Assembly: GCA_033675265.1 (NCBI GenBank)
Contig: JAUJYZ010000431.1
Coordinates: 263,001-327,000, forward strand
Reading direction: 5' to 3'
Source: Actinostola sp. cb2023
Lineage: Eukaryota > Cnidaria > Anthozoa > Actiniaria > Actinostolidae
DNA: 64,000 nucleotides
The position numbers and the translations under genes were made by a program. Under the pieces are notes generated by a model that saw nothing but the letters and a program-made list of their open reading frames with translations, made no database searches and had not been told where the DNA came from. How positions within the stretch are numbered: the first letter of the stretch is position 1; every line of letters begins with the position of its first letter. Positions 13,101 to 24,054 of this stretch are shown one piece after another.

Positions 13101-14003
13101 AAGTTACGTTTGTTTGTCTAGTTCTAATCAATGAAGAATTGCGACAGCACAGCTACAATTCAAGAACAAAGTAACGTAAAAACAAATGGGCCTATTAAAC
13201 CTTTACGCATTTACCGTATCAGAAGAGGAATGGGAAGATACGCTAAAAATACGGTCAAACTTTTGACATTTTGAACATTCATCGAAAGTTATCAATAGAC
13301 AGTCGAAAAGGAAGACCATGGGATTACAATAAAACTGACGTTTCTCAAGTCCATATCCGTATCATTGAGGTAAGACTTCATAGTGATTTGAGTTTGGTGT
13401 ATTTTATTCGCCAAAACTAGTGGTTGAAGATCAGATAGGTATTTTCATACTACACTTGCTATGAGAGATTGACCTGTAAAGGTCAAGTAAATAACACATT
13501 TTCACCAACTTTCGGCAGCTATAGTTAATCACTACATTATTTGCCCAAGGAAATGTTTATATATATGAAAAGATGATCATCCATAGAGTTCACAAGCGCA
13601 GGCCAGAAAGATTTGAAGGTTTATCGCCTGGTGAAAATTAGCTTTGTTGAATAGATACTTTCGGCGAGTTAAAATGTATGCCTCGCCAAAAAAAATAATT
13701 CGCTCATGAAACATAACGCAATTCACCTCAAAATCACGCAATCTAGTATTTAGACAGTGAGAAAGAAGGTCGTATGGTTTTTAAGAGCAGTACTGTTATT
13801 TTCCTTATTTCCGAGCTCGTTAAATGTGTCTCTAATTCTGACGTGTTTCGAGTCGATTTCAAGAGGACTTCGTTTATGACGAATTTCTCGAAAATTAAAA
13901 AATATTTTTCGAAACTAACTACACAGCGAATTTAGATATATAATAGGCTAACACTGTGCGGAATTAAAAGAAAATCGGAGATACCCCCCTTGCCAGTAAA
14001 TTT
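10108..14003. mobile_element. Foldback element with ~0.8-kb inverted arms
   Basis: The left arm (10108 to about 10900) and right arm (about 13220 to 14003) are near-identical inverted copies. Both start with AAATTTACTGGCAAGGGGGG and share, for example, AGGTCAATCTCTCATAGC and TTTTCGACTGTCTAT. The left arm has roughly 20 extra bases near its inner end. The about 2.3-kb core holds a 17-bp minisatellite and otherwise no defensible coding sequence. Long TIRs plus internal tandem repeats match the general architecture of foldback elements. No target duplication could be fixed, and no transposase is present, so it is non-autonomous. The high similarity of the arms implies recent activity or gene conversion. 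Confidence 0.8.
11537..12163. repeat. 17-bp minisatellite (CGCTTACGGGAGGTGTC)
   Basis: About 30 near-perfect tandem copies run from about 11652 to 12163. A separate block of three copies lies at 11537-11590, split off by a 60-bp spacer. Variants are few (GATGTGTC, GAGAGG, GTGCCTG). Because 17 is not a multiple of three, the array gives overlapping open frames on the plus strand that encode LREV/AYGRC/LTGGV-type repeats; these are artefacts. It sits in the core of the foldback element. Confidence 0.9.
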
Positions 14004-16150
14004 CGGGCCCTAGTAAATACTTGCTCTTAATGATAATATTTTTTTTAAGTCAAATTTTAAAGTTATTGAAATTCAATATTGTTACTGTTTAATTAGCCCA
14101 CCTTCATGCAGGCTACATGTATACTAAGTACCGTATTTCCAATATAGTATTATTATGCATTTTAAAAGCACAACGATAAGACAGTTTTAACACATTTTTT
14201 TAAGAAAATCGTAATTTGCTGAAAATTTATTCTGTGTTTTAAGAATGTTGTATTTATATCAGAATTTTAATAAAATATTTGAATAAGATAATTTCAATTG
14301 TTTCCACTATTTTATTCTAGAAAAGTAATAGAAATTTCTTTCATGCTTTTTTTGGCGCTGCGCTGTATATATATGGCCACCGCATTTATCAATATAATAA
14401 TAATGTGCGTTTTTCTACCGTAAAGAGCGCGATAAATTCGTAAATAAGTTTATGCAGTGAATTTTAAGGACCGTAAAGAAAGCGTAAAGAAAGCGTAAAG
14501 AAAGCGTAAAGAACGTAAACATTATATTTACGCAATCGTTGTGATAGCGTATTTACGCGTAAATATGCCATTTACGATCTTCACGACGCGCGTAAAGGAC
14601 GCGTAAATTATGTCTCGACGCATCTTTACGAGCTCCGTAAAACTGCCGTAAATACAATATTTACGGATGTGTAAAGATTACCGTAAAGATGCGTTAATTG
14701 CTTCTTTATAGCATCTTTACGTTTGATTTACTGAACTGTAAATATGTATTTTCATGCTGTGGTGACTTTCAGCAGTTACATTGCGTTACATAATTGGCTT
14801 GTCAACAAAGTGGAGCATCCAGTCAAAATATCCAAACTCTTCATGAATAAGCGCCAGTTTTAAGTATAAATCAGCTTAATTGTTTGTAAATCTTATTTGG
14901 AGCAAATTCTAAGCATTTCAAAGTGAAGAACCATAATTTTCGGAAACGGCCAATACTACAGTGTTTATTTGACCAATGAATATGCTAATTTTCACTATTT
15001 TAGGAGCTTAATGTGGCTGAAATAGCTCAAATATTGTTGAAAATCATTCCTATTAACTCCAAGATTGTTATCTGTTGGCAGCGATCAACTAACAGTGCAA
15101 GATAGTCGTGTTTTGGCATTAAGTTTTGTGTTTTAACGACAAAAATGTCCGCGAAAGGCCGAAATTAATGCTAATTTTGGCAGTCCCAAGCATAATAGTT
15201 TTATTTCTCAAAAATGCTACATTGAATTCTCAAAGTTGAAACTTTCGAAACTGAAAGAGCAAAGGTGAAGCTTTCCTGGAGCATGGCGTTTTCCTCAAAG
15301 AATTAGGTACCAGAATCCGTTTTCGTACCTCAAACATTGCCTATATTTCAACGTTCCGTTCATGGCGCTCAGTACACCTTTTTAAAACCAAATTTGAAAA
15401 ATAACTACAACAGTTACACAAAAATAAATACTACAGTAGAAAAGACCAAGAAACGTTTATTAAGTATGCCGAATGTCGTTGTTGTAGTGATATAGATTAA
15501 CACACACCAACTGTTCAAAGTTGCCTTATAATTTAGCCGAAAATTTTCAGTCATCAGGCGGGTTTTTAAAACCTGCAAATTTCTCCTAAAATAAAAATCG
15601 CTGGAACTTTTTAGTATTTTTCTCTAAAAGAGGTCATCGATAGGAATGATATGGCGAAAGAAAATTAAATTCGATTTTTTTTAGTTGACCGGCGAATCTC
15701 GATTCTTACTGATATCCTCTCTTAAGTATTGACATTTCTGCCTTTGTAGAGATATAGAAAAAAAACCTGGTCCTTCGTCACATTAGTCCTATTAAGACAA
15801 TTCATGCACCTTATATTGCCAAGGTAATGTGCCAGTATTTTAGTTTTTATTGATTTTATTGTTCTTAATATCATTGTATTTATTTCATATGTCCCTTAGG
15901 AATTTTCACTGTATATATATATATTCATAGTTTTCTCTTCGTTTTTTGACTTGATAATGACGTGAGCTAAACGTCGAAACGTCGTCGCTTTTATAATACT
16001 ATATCTTTAGTATGAATTTTAGAGTTTTACTGTCGCAATGTTTTCTTATTAAATGTGCCAGTATTTGGTCAAAATGCAGGACAGCAATGTACAGCAATGA
16101 CTTTATGTGCTCTTATTTACAAGGATACAAAATTAATTGCATCATCAAGT
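14004..16150. other. Gene-free AT-rich stretch with a TTTACG/CGTAAA cluster
   Basis: No coding sequence supported. 14400-14720 is crowded with CGTAAA and its complement TTTACG, many copies in both orientations. 15755-16030 includes TATATATATA followed by GATAATGACGTGAGCTAAACGTCGAAACGTCG-like sequence (positions 15954-15989), a phrase common near ends of dispersed repeats in animals. Nothing else was recognised. Confidence 0.45.
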
Positions 16151-17735
16151 GACTTGGTTCACGTCATCATTGTCGTCATCGTCGGCGTCGCCGTCGTCTC
16201 GGTAAAGCTATGTTGCAGTTCGGAAACCTAAAATATTTACATCATAATAATTAGATAACAATGATAAGGAAAGATGAATAAAATATTCAGAATTGTCACT
16301 ATATTTTTTCCTGTCAGGTGGTCTAAAATTTTTCTCTGAGTTCCTAGTCTATTAAAAAAAATGACAATCTTGCACAAGCAACACTAATGACAATTTTTGC
16401 ACAAGCAAGACATAGGTTACTGCCTGTGCACTGCTCTTTGGTCCCTTTTTAAGCCAATATAGTCCCTTTAATGGCACAAATAATATCTCGTTATCATTAT
16501 AGTTTCCCAGAACTTTTATTTCATCTAGTGTAGTATCGAAACTTTATGCAATTGTTTTGGCAGCGCCAACTTGAATTTTCCCTTTGACCTCTTTTGCTTC
16601 AAACACAAAAATGTCCATATGGGATTTGCTATTCCTTGGAGATCTTCTTGGAGTCATTGGTTCTATAGAAACCATACAAACATGTTCTATTGAAGTGCTA
16701 TAACTTATATACAGCTTATAAATACATAAATTATACTTAAAGTATCCTTATGTGTACATGTAGCGTTCGCTTTTTCTCTGACTGGCAATCAGTACAAAAG
16801 CACGTGGCCTTGCATGACGTTCAAAACAAACATTTAGTACTTACTGTTTAGACTCCAGTCGACAGCCACACACATAGAACTTGAGGGCCTTTGCTCTCCA
16901 TTTGCATATTTAAATGGATATTCTTTCAGCACAAATGGCAGGTCACCGTCATTCTCTATTTCGACAACAGCCTTCCCTTTTTCTTGTAATAGATGTTGTC
17001 GATATTGATATCGTCATTATTCAAACGGCCGAACACGTGCCGCTTAAGTTGGGTTTTCAATGTAATGTAATCCCATCTAGGTGGTAGTTGGAAATGTGTT
17101 GTTTCTGATCCTTCTACTTTCCCGTTCTTTGTAGACAAATATAGTCAGACTTCTCGTTTGACCTACGAGCCACGAGGCGACAGATAATTTTATCGAACGT
17201 TGTCTAAAATAAACACTATATCTGACTCACAGTGCAAATTCAAAGACAACTTCCAAATATCTTCAATAATGTCCCCCACGGCAGTTATTCCCATCCCCCT
17301 CAAATATTCGAAATTTAGGCTGCCAAGGAAAGATTCCTGAATCCTATCAAAGACAAAAAGAGGTATTAATAAATAATTATAAATGAAGAGAAAACCAAGA
17401 AACGAAGGCATTTTATGTCATAAAAATAACTGCCAAAAGGACTAGAGTCATTTAGTCGACCATCTAAATAGTCTATGCCGAACCTGTTTAGATATTTTTT
17501 TGGAGGTAGCGTTAATACAATTAATAAATTAAAGATTAAATAAAATTATTCATGTTTCTGTAAATACAAAATTATAAAATATCACAAACATACAGTGCGA
17601 TTTCATACTTTCAAATCAACCTCCTCCACAAATGTTAATTTTACCTGTTAAGTTTGAATATTTGTGAATATTCTTCACACAGTTCGGGAGGTAAAGAAAC
17701 TAGTCCACTCGAGTTCCGCCATCATGTCTGACACT
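16150..17735 (-). pseudogene. Fragments of a possible SAM/PB1-domain gene
   Basis: Exon-like pieces occur on the minus strand in order. A short piece at about 17700-17650 reads SLPPELCEEYSQIF and ends at a GTAAAA donor. A piece at about 17345-17215 follows a TTTGATAG acceptor and contains YLRGMGITAVGDIIEDI, which looks like the end of a SAM-like fold. A piece at about 17124-16849 contains FQLPPRWDYITLKTQL, then NDDINIDNIYYKKKG and VEIENDGDLPFVL, a pattern like a PB1 domain, and ends at GTAAGT. Inside the last piece the frame shifts by one base in an A/G run near 16980. A further acceptor at about 16228 could begin the final exon. The domain assignments are inference from pattern only. Confidence 0.3.
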
Positions 17736-18026
17736 TCGTTTGTTTCACTGCGATAAAAAAATGACGATCGTAGAAGACGAATAAAACAAATATGTGATTA
17801 AAAAGTGAACAAAAGGTCAACAATGTACCATTTGCAGATCACAAAAAGCTGCATAAGCTACTTGGTAAGACAAGTCGGTGGCCTTTTTCTGTTTTCTTCT
17901 GAAGGATTTCGTCCTTTATATGAATCATCTCTTTGTGAGCTCATATCGCTCGGGTTATAGGACTGCAATTCCGTCTTACTAGGCTTGCCATGGCCCATCA
18001 TAAGGAATTATAATACTGGACAAATA

Positions 18027-18310
18027 TCAGGATCTTTGTGTTGAGCTTCGGCAATACAATGGAGAGACCAGATCCAGTTGTTTCATATATGCCGTGTTGG
18101 GGGTGCATTCACCATGTTTGCTGCTTGGACCACGTTGACAGAGCACGTGGGGAAGTTTCCATGGCGTCGGTTGTTTGGATGTGGTCTCCGCGAGAGCCCA
18201 TCGACATTTCCATGAGATCTCCCTGGTCTGTGGACAATGTCGAGGTCGTCCTCTTGTAGCCTTCCGAGCCATCTGGCAACCTGACCTTGTGGGTCTTTAA
18301 ACGACATCAA
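18027..18310 (-). pseudogene. Ty3/gypsy RNase H-integrase linker fragment
   Basis: The minus strand reads FKDPQGQVARWLGRLQEDD, then DIVHRPGRSHGNVDGLSRRP, the conserved end of gypsy RNase H (the RPG...NxDGLSRxP box precedes the integrase zinc finger). It stops within 80 residues and has no neighbouring pol, so it is an isolated scrap unrelated to the other two gypsy copies. Confidence 0.75.
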
Positions 18311-18835
18311 CCACTTAAGGTGATTCCATAGAAAAAGAAGCTGAAATAAATTTGATATGAACCTTAGTATAGTTATTTGACATACCTAGGGTGTTTCAAA
18401 ACTGCAATAAAAATAGGGGTCACCATGCTCATTTTCGCGCTAGATGCTCTTCAAATATATCAATTTATAGGTTTTATTGCGAAGTGTGACTGGAAGTTGT
18501 AATCAAAAAAAAATTTTCTCGGTTCAAAGTACTTCCTTACAACATAATGTACATATAATTCAAAGTTTACTAGTTAAGCTATACTACTAAATCTATCAAA
18601 GTAATTGAATGACTATGATTGTTGAAATATTAATGAAACATACAAGTATGTTCGCCTCTACGAACGTCCAGAAATCGCACGCTTTTTAAAACTCTTCTCA
18701 TCAAAATATTTCAAAATTTAGCCAATAAACTTTCCTTCATATTTTGATATATAATACGCAGCACCGATTTTATTAAAAATCTCAAATAAAAAATGGGGAT
18801 CACCATGCTCGTTTTCGATTTATTTTGAATAAACT
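18311..18835. other. Non-coding stretch with a duplicated phrase
   Basis: No gene supported. A phrase like GGTCACCATGCTCATTTTCG occurs near 18418 and again, slightly changed, near 18797, each after an A-rich tract, suggesting the two ends of a decayed dispersed repeat of about 400 bp. Confidence 0.35.
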
Positions 18836-20779
18836 TCAGTTACACTTGAAATATTTAACGATTTCCAATGGTCTCCAATGTGTCACTTCCTCTGATTCAA
18901 CATCTTCAAGATAATGAGTGAAATTGAAGGTTATAGCTTCTTCACTACTTCGACGGTTACTTCCACTTGGAGAGAGAACAAAGTGGAAGAGCTTGTCAAC
19001 TCTATCAGCAGTTAGCTTTTCATTTTCAGAAAACGGAAGTAGTTTGCGAGATTGGCATGGATTGTTCCTTATCAGCTCTAGTACACCATTGATCTTTAGG
19101 CCTTGAATAAACTGCTCAATTTCTGTTAACGTTGACAGAATTAAGTAATGTAGACAAATACATCTGATGAATTCTTCTTTGGCTTCAAAGGGCACAATAG
19201 GTTTAGAGTAACCAGCCTTGACCCTGACTGGAGTGTTAAAAGAGGCTTCTTTCTTAAATTCCCCTGGATCGCTGATCTTGTCCAGCTCTTCTAATTTTGC
19301 CCTCGCTTTTCCAATTGGAAGATCTTTGATAGATATGGTTACAGCATCTAGTTTTTCCATGGATAATGTAGTCCACGACTGGTGGGGCAAAAATGGTTGG
19401 ACCAGGCGACCCCTGTAGTACTGACAAAGCTGATATAACACCATAGTAGTAGTATTCTTCTTTCTGTAGGGATATTACATTGTGGGCAAAGCTGCGACAA
19501 TCTGTCTCACCTGTTAAAAGGGAAGATGTTTGCATCATGTGCCTGTGAATAAGAAAAAATAATTCCTTCCTTGGACCTCCCTCGTCTACTGCAGGCTCTC
19601 CGATAAATTGGGTTTTAATGATTCCACCACTGATATCTTCCTTTTTCATCCTTTTTAGTTTTAGCAGAGTATCGTCCCAGGCAAATCGTCTTCTAACATT
19701 AAGTTTTATTTCAATATCTGACTTCAAACCTTGCTTTGAGATTACCTTTAATTTATCACAAATGGTTGACTGGTTGTCCTCAGCCATTTGTTTGGACATC
19801 TTCTTTATCAGGTGTGGTTTTAAAGATGGACTCAGTAAACTCTTCTGAATCTGAACCATCGTCATCTTTGATAACTGATGCATATGAATCAATTTGATCA
19901 TATACATTAAAATTACCAGAACTTAGCTTATTAACGGCATCTTCAACACCAGAACTTTCTTTTAGAGCAGTTAAGATTTCAATGTCAGATAAATGAGGAA
20001 TTATGTTCTTCACTATACTGTAGGGAATGGGTTCATCATAGTGGGTTTGACTGGTTAAACCTGACGGGCCGGCTGGGCCTTCTTTTATAACAACTGGAAT
20101 GTCTGCAGCCTTGCTACATGTAGCTATACTTGTGGTTATGATACTATGATGCATTTGATTGGTGTTGTTGACTGTGGGGATATCAGTTTTGTCTTTGTCA
20201 GTGCAAACCTTTTTGGAAGGAGGTGTCTCTTTCTTTAGAGTAACTTTCATCAAAGTCATCATCACTGGAGATCACATCAGCATTTAAAAAGCCTTTAACA
20301 CTTGAAAATAGGAAATCTGAGTTGGTACAAATAAAAAATGGTAACCGATTATACGGTTTTCCTATCTCAGCTTTGTATTTTTCTAAAATGAACGGTTCAT
20401 ATTTTTCTCTAGATTTTTCGATTTCTGTACCATCTGGGTATAGTAACTTGTAACAATCCCTCATCCTCATCATATCGCATAAGACCAACATTGACCGTAA
20501 CTTCTTCGTCGACATTCACCTTTTTCCCGGTATTTTTGCCCTTGTTGGTTCGGTAATTGAAATGACTGGCGCCCTCTCTTCCTTTTTCTTTTGCATAAAT
20601 GTTTCGAAAGTCACTGGAGGCTCACTGGCTGATTTCGAATTTGTGGTTCCAGACTCGGAGACATTAATACTGGGGGACTTGCTGGAGAGGATGTTGGGGA
20701 GCTCTGTCACACATTTTCCACACTTTGTACAGAAGTTAAAACCCTTCTTTACAACTTCTCCACAACAGCTGCAAAACAT
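18836..20779 (-). pseudogene. Zinc-ribbon/HECT-like E3 ligase relic (G2E3-like)
   Basis: From the 5' end on the minus strand: a CxxC...CxxC zinc ribbon (CSCCGEVV, then FCTKCGK, about 20775-20715); a VTVNVGLMRYD segment; a YKLLYPDGTE...YKAEIGKPYNRL segment; a UBA/CUE-like helix (HLSDIEILTALKES, about 19990); then an N-lobe of a HECT-type domain (KTQFIGEPAVDEGGPRKELF, about 19620-19560, and SVLQGSPGPTIFAPPVVDY). This order matches multicopy G2E3/HECT-like proteins expanded in fish and corals. The frame breaks near 20460 (with lost sequence before YKLLYP), 20240, 19850 and 19345. The C-terminal piece lacks a recognisable catalytic-Cys region. It is therefore a retired copy of a ubiquitin-ligase-like gene. 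Confidence 0.65.
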
Positions 20780-20946
20780 TTGGCTATATCTGTACAGAAA
20801 TTTATAAATCCTGTACGATCAGCAGACACATGTCGACAAATTCGTTCCTGAGCTTGTAATTTGTGCCAGGCATTCCTGGGAGTAATATCTCCAGTCTTTC
20901 TCGGTCAGATAATTCCAAGTAGTTCCCATGCCTTTGATCTGGGGCA

Positions 20947-21212
20947 TGTTTTGGGATATTGATTTGTGTTTTGGGATATTGATTTGTGTTTTGGAATATT
21001 GATTTGTGATTTGGAATATTGATTTGTGTTTTGGAATATTGATTTGTGTTTTGGAATATTGATTTGTGTTTTGGAATATTGATTTGTGATTTGGGATATT
21101 GATTTGTGTTTTGGAATATTGATTTGTGATTTGGAATATTGATTTGTGTTTTGGAATATTGATTTGTGTTTTGGAATATTGATTTGTGTTTTGGGATATT
21201 GATTTGTGTTTT
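20947..21212. repeat. 20-bp minisatellite (GATTTGTGTTTTGGAATATT)
   Basis: About 13 tandem copies, differing mainly at GGA/GGG and TGT/TGA. It abuts the left terminus of transposon A without a gap: the last unit runs directly into GGGTACGTG. Minus-strand open frames across it (KTQINIP, KHKSIFQN, TNQYSK repeats) are by-products of the 20-bp period. Confidence 0.9.
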
Positions 21213-21680
21213 GGGTACGTGTAAAATCAGTGAGAGGTTCCGGCAATTCTGGTTTTCACACAAAAATAGGTTATTGATATCCAAAATTTGGCTAAATTTC
21301 AAATTTCATGTTTTGTTTTGCAGTTAAAAATTCGAAATTGTCCTCGTTTTTTCAAGTTTTATGTCTAATTCGATACATCGATATATGTACCCTTATTTTC
21401 TCGATAACCAGATAAAACGACTCTATTTTCATTTTAAGAAACTAATTTGAATATTGAAATATCATACCTATTTTCAAATTATCGGTGCAGTTTGATAAAT
21501 TGAAATTACTCCACCTTTTTGACGTTTAGACGTATAAAATGATCCTCTTTTTGTCTGTAACAAACTGATTGAAATATTGAAATATCTTGCGGTTTTCAAG
21601 TTTAAAAATTGTTGTGACTGGCCACGAGTTCAGCGAGTTCTGGCGCGCAACAGTGTGTCAGTTATATTCAAAGAACTGAA

Positions 21681-23669
21681 ATGGCTGAGTATTTAGAGAC
21701 AAATAAACAGGAAGTTATTAAACTGGTGCTAGGAAACAAATCTTACCACGAAATCAGTTCTGTGTTCAAGAGAAGTTTTCCCGAAGTTAAGAGAGGCTTT
21801 TCAGAAAGGAATGTAAGGTTATTTTGCTCAAATCATGGGTTCAAGCGATTGGCCGAGTCTCAGGTTGATGTTCTTGTAAATGAATGCGTTTGTGAGGTAA
21901 GTCTCGAAGGCATATATTTTGATCAAATGGCTTTGGAAGCCTACAAGTACTAAGCATGATTTTAATGATCTTTTCCTCCGGCTTCCACTTAGGTTGGACC
22001 TACATTTGGGCGCAAAATGATGACGGGTTATGTTCGAAGTAAGGGAATAAAGCTGTCAATGAATCAAGTAGCCAAATCGCTAAAACGGGTAAATCAAGCC
22101 AATCATGCACAACGGAGGAGTGATACTGTTCGTCGTAGAAATCCAGTGCCTTATTACGCTCCGTATTATGGTAACAAATTGCATTGTGACCAAAATGAGA
22201 AGCTTGCGATGTACGGATGTACTCTGTTTGCCATGAGCGATGGATGTAGCTCAAAAATTGTGAAACTCTTCTCGATGCCAAAGAAGAATGCTGTTATCAT
22301 TTATCAGCATTTTAGGTTAGTCAAGACAATTATTGATAAACAAATTGATTAATTCATTATTTCTTTCTTTCCGGCACTAATTTATTAATTCATTATTAAT
22401 GTACTCCAATGTTTGAATGCTTGTCATAAAGGGACTTGCTCCTCAACGAAGGAATATGGGACATGGTGAGAGTAGACCATGGGACAGAGCACAGCGTTAT
22501 GCTGTTTGTTCAAGATTACCTACGACATCAGAGAGGAAATTTGGCTTGTGATCCATATGTCCAGACACGCTCAAGGGAAGTAAGTTGTATTTTTAACTAG
22601 AGGAAATTATTTTTATAATGGTGTTTTGTTAGTTTGTAACCGCCATTCCGAGACAACAGGAAGCCCAAACGTTCTGCCCCTGTGACTTTCATACCCGATA
22701 GTGGCGCTGTACCTCTCAGATTGTATAGCCACGGAAATTATTCACGTCTATATCGTTTTCTATGCAGAACCTTCCTGCCGAAAGAAAGTGGCCAGAAGTG
22801 AACCAACGCATACTCTACCCAATCAAGGAGATTCTTGTGACAATGGAAAACAGCTTGTCAATTAATATGCATGATCCACTGTCAAATTTTGTGTGTCATT
22901 TATTACATTAAATTTAGTGCAGGTTGGATTAGAAAGATTTGTAAACTCATGGAATGCACATCCCCTAGAAGGTAATTGCCATGTTGAGATAAAGCCCGTT
23001 TAAATGCAAATTAATTTTGCTGTTAACGCGTATGGTTCATGCAGGGGTATTTGAATACTCGGAAATCCAGGGGCTGATTCAGTGGGACAGAGGGGGAGGG
23101 GAGAAAACGAAGGAAACACAACTGAACAGCCACTGGATTTCCGAGGAATTTCCGAAGATGGGGTATTTGCGGTAGCAAGTATGACAGAGGGGTGTGACAG
23201 AGGGTCCGGGTCCCCATACCCTCCCATTGGATCCGCCACTGGGTAGTCAGCCATTGAAGAAACACATGTAATTTATGTTCTATTTTATTCATTTTGTGCT
23301 CAATTTTTAAGAGATGCTGAAGTTTAATTTTTATTCACTTATTTTTGTCAATAGGCAGAAGCATGAGAGAGCCAAACCTAACTGCAGCAAACACAAATAG
23401 AGTCCAACAAATTCCCAATCCCTCTATTATTCCCAGTGTTGATGAAGCAATAGCTATGTATGAGAATGCTGGAGGAAACATCACAATAGAATCATCATTT
23501 GGTATTGATCCTAAAAGACAATGATTTATTAATTGCCAGAAGAGAAGAGCTGTTTAGGCAAAATAACTACTCATTTGAGAACATGTTTGGGTCAATAGTG
23601 AATGGGAATTCAACATCAATGGAAAAAGCACTTCTATCTTTTATTGACATTACTAGAAATATGCACTAA
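21681..23669 (+). pseudogene. Integrase-like DDE transposase of A, frameshifted
   Basis: Five exons: 21681-21896 (HTH), 21993-22315 (GPTFGRKMMTGYV, HTH_21-like; then CDQNEKLAM with the first catalytic Asp), 22432-22579 (VRVDHGTE, second Asp), 22768-22971 (ERKWPEVNQR, catalytic Glu) and 23355-23669. Junctions use GT-AG with phases 0, 2, 0, 1, as in D and C. Exon 4 is 204 nt where D and C have 205, and the missing base (about 22898) puts a stop after FVCHLLH. The last exon is shifted again near 23519 (FGIDPKRQ then stop, with similarity resuming in another frame). The enzyme would bind and cut transposon ends; this copy is inactive. The intron at 22972-23354 carries a probable MITE (about 23043-23240, ending GGATCCGCCACTG). 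A polyadenylation signal AATAAA lies near 23803. Confidence 0.8.
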
Positions 23670-23832
23670 TCGAGTTACAAAATGGAACATATATACCTTT
23701 TATTAATACTGAGGAAAAAAAACTTTAATCACAAACCTGCATGTACACCTTACGGGTTTGTTTGCGTAGTTTATGAAGATACTTTGATGCTTGTAAACGA
23801 ATAAAGTTGTCCTAGCTTAACTTTAACTCAAC

Positions 23833-24013
23833 CAGGGGCATAGTGAGGATTTGGGGGGGAGGGGGGGATTTGGAAGACAGGGGGGGGGGGGGGGGGGGCA
23901 TCCAGTATATAAAAAAAAAGGAAAGAAAAGAAACAAACAAAAAGAAACAAACATATTTACCAAAAAGTTAGGGGGTACGTGCCCCCTAGTACCCCACCCT
24001 CCTGACGCTAGTG
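23833..24013. repeat. hAT-type MITE with 8-bp duplication AACTCAAC
   Basis: It starts CAGGGGCATAGTGAGGATTT and ends CCTGACGCTAGTG, with AACTCAAC on both sides (23825-23832 and 24014-24021). The 8-bp duplication and CA...TG ends are the hAT superfamily hallmark. It contains G runs and an A-rich centre, no coding. It lies between the convergent genes of transposon A, just outside the RING gene's stop codon at 24055. Confidence 0.85.
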
Positions 24014-24054
24014 AACTCAACAAGATATGACATTGTACATGTACAGTTTTGTCA

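Noticed and set aside
20802..21302. Two minus-strand frames with KTQINIP/KHKSIFQN repeats
   Set aside because: By-products of the 20-bp tandem array; no start context, no domain.
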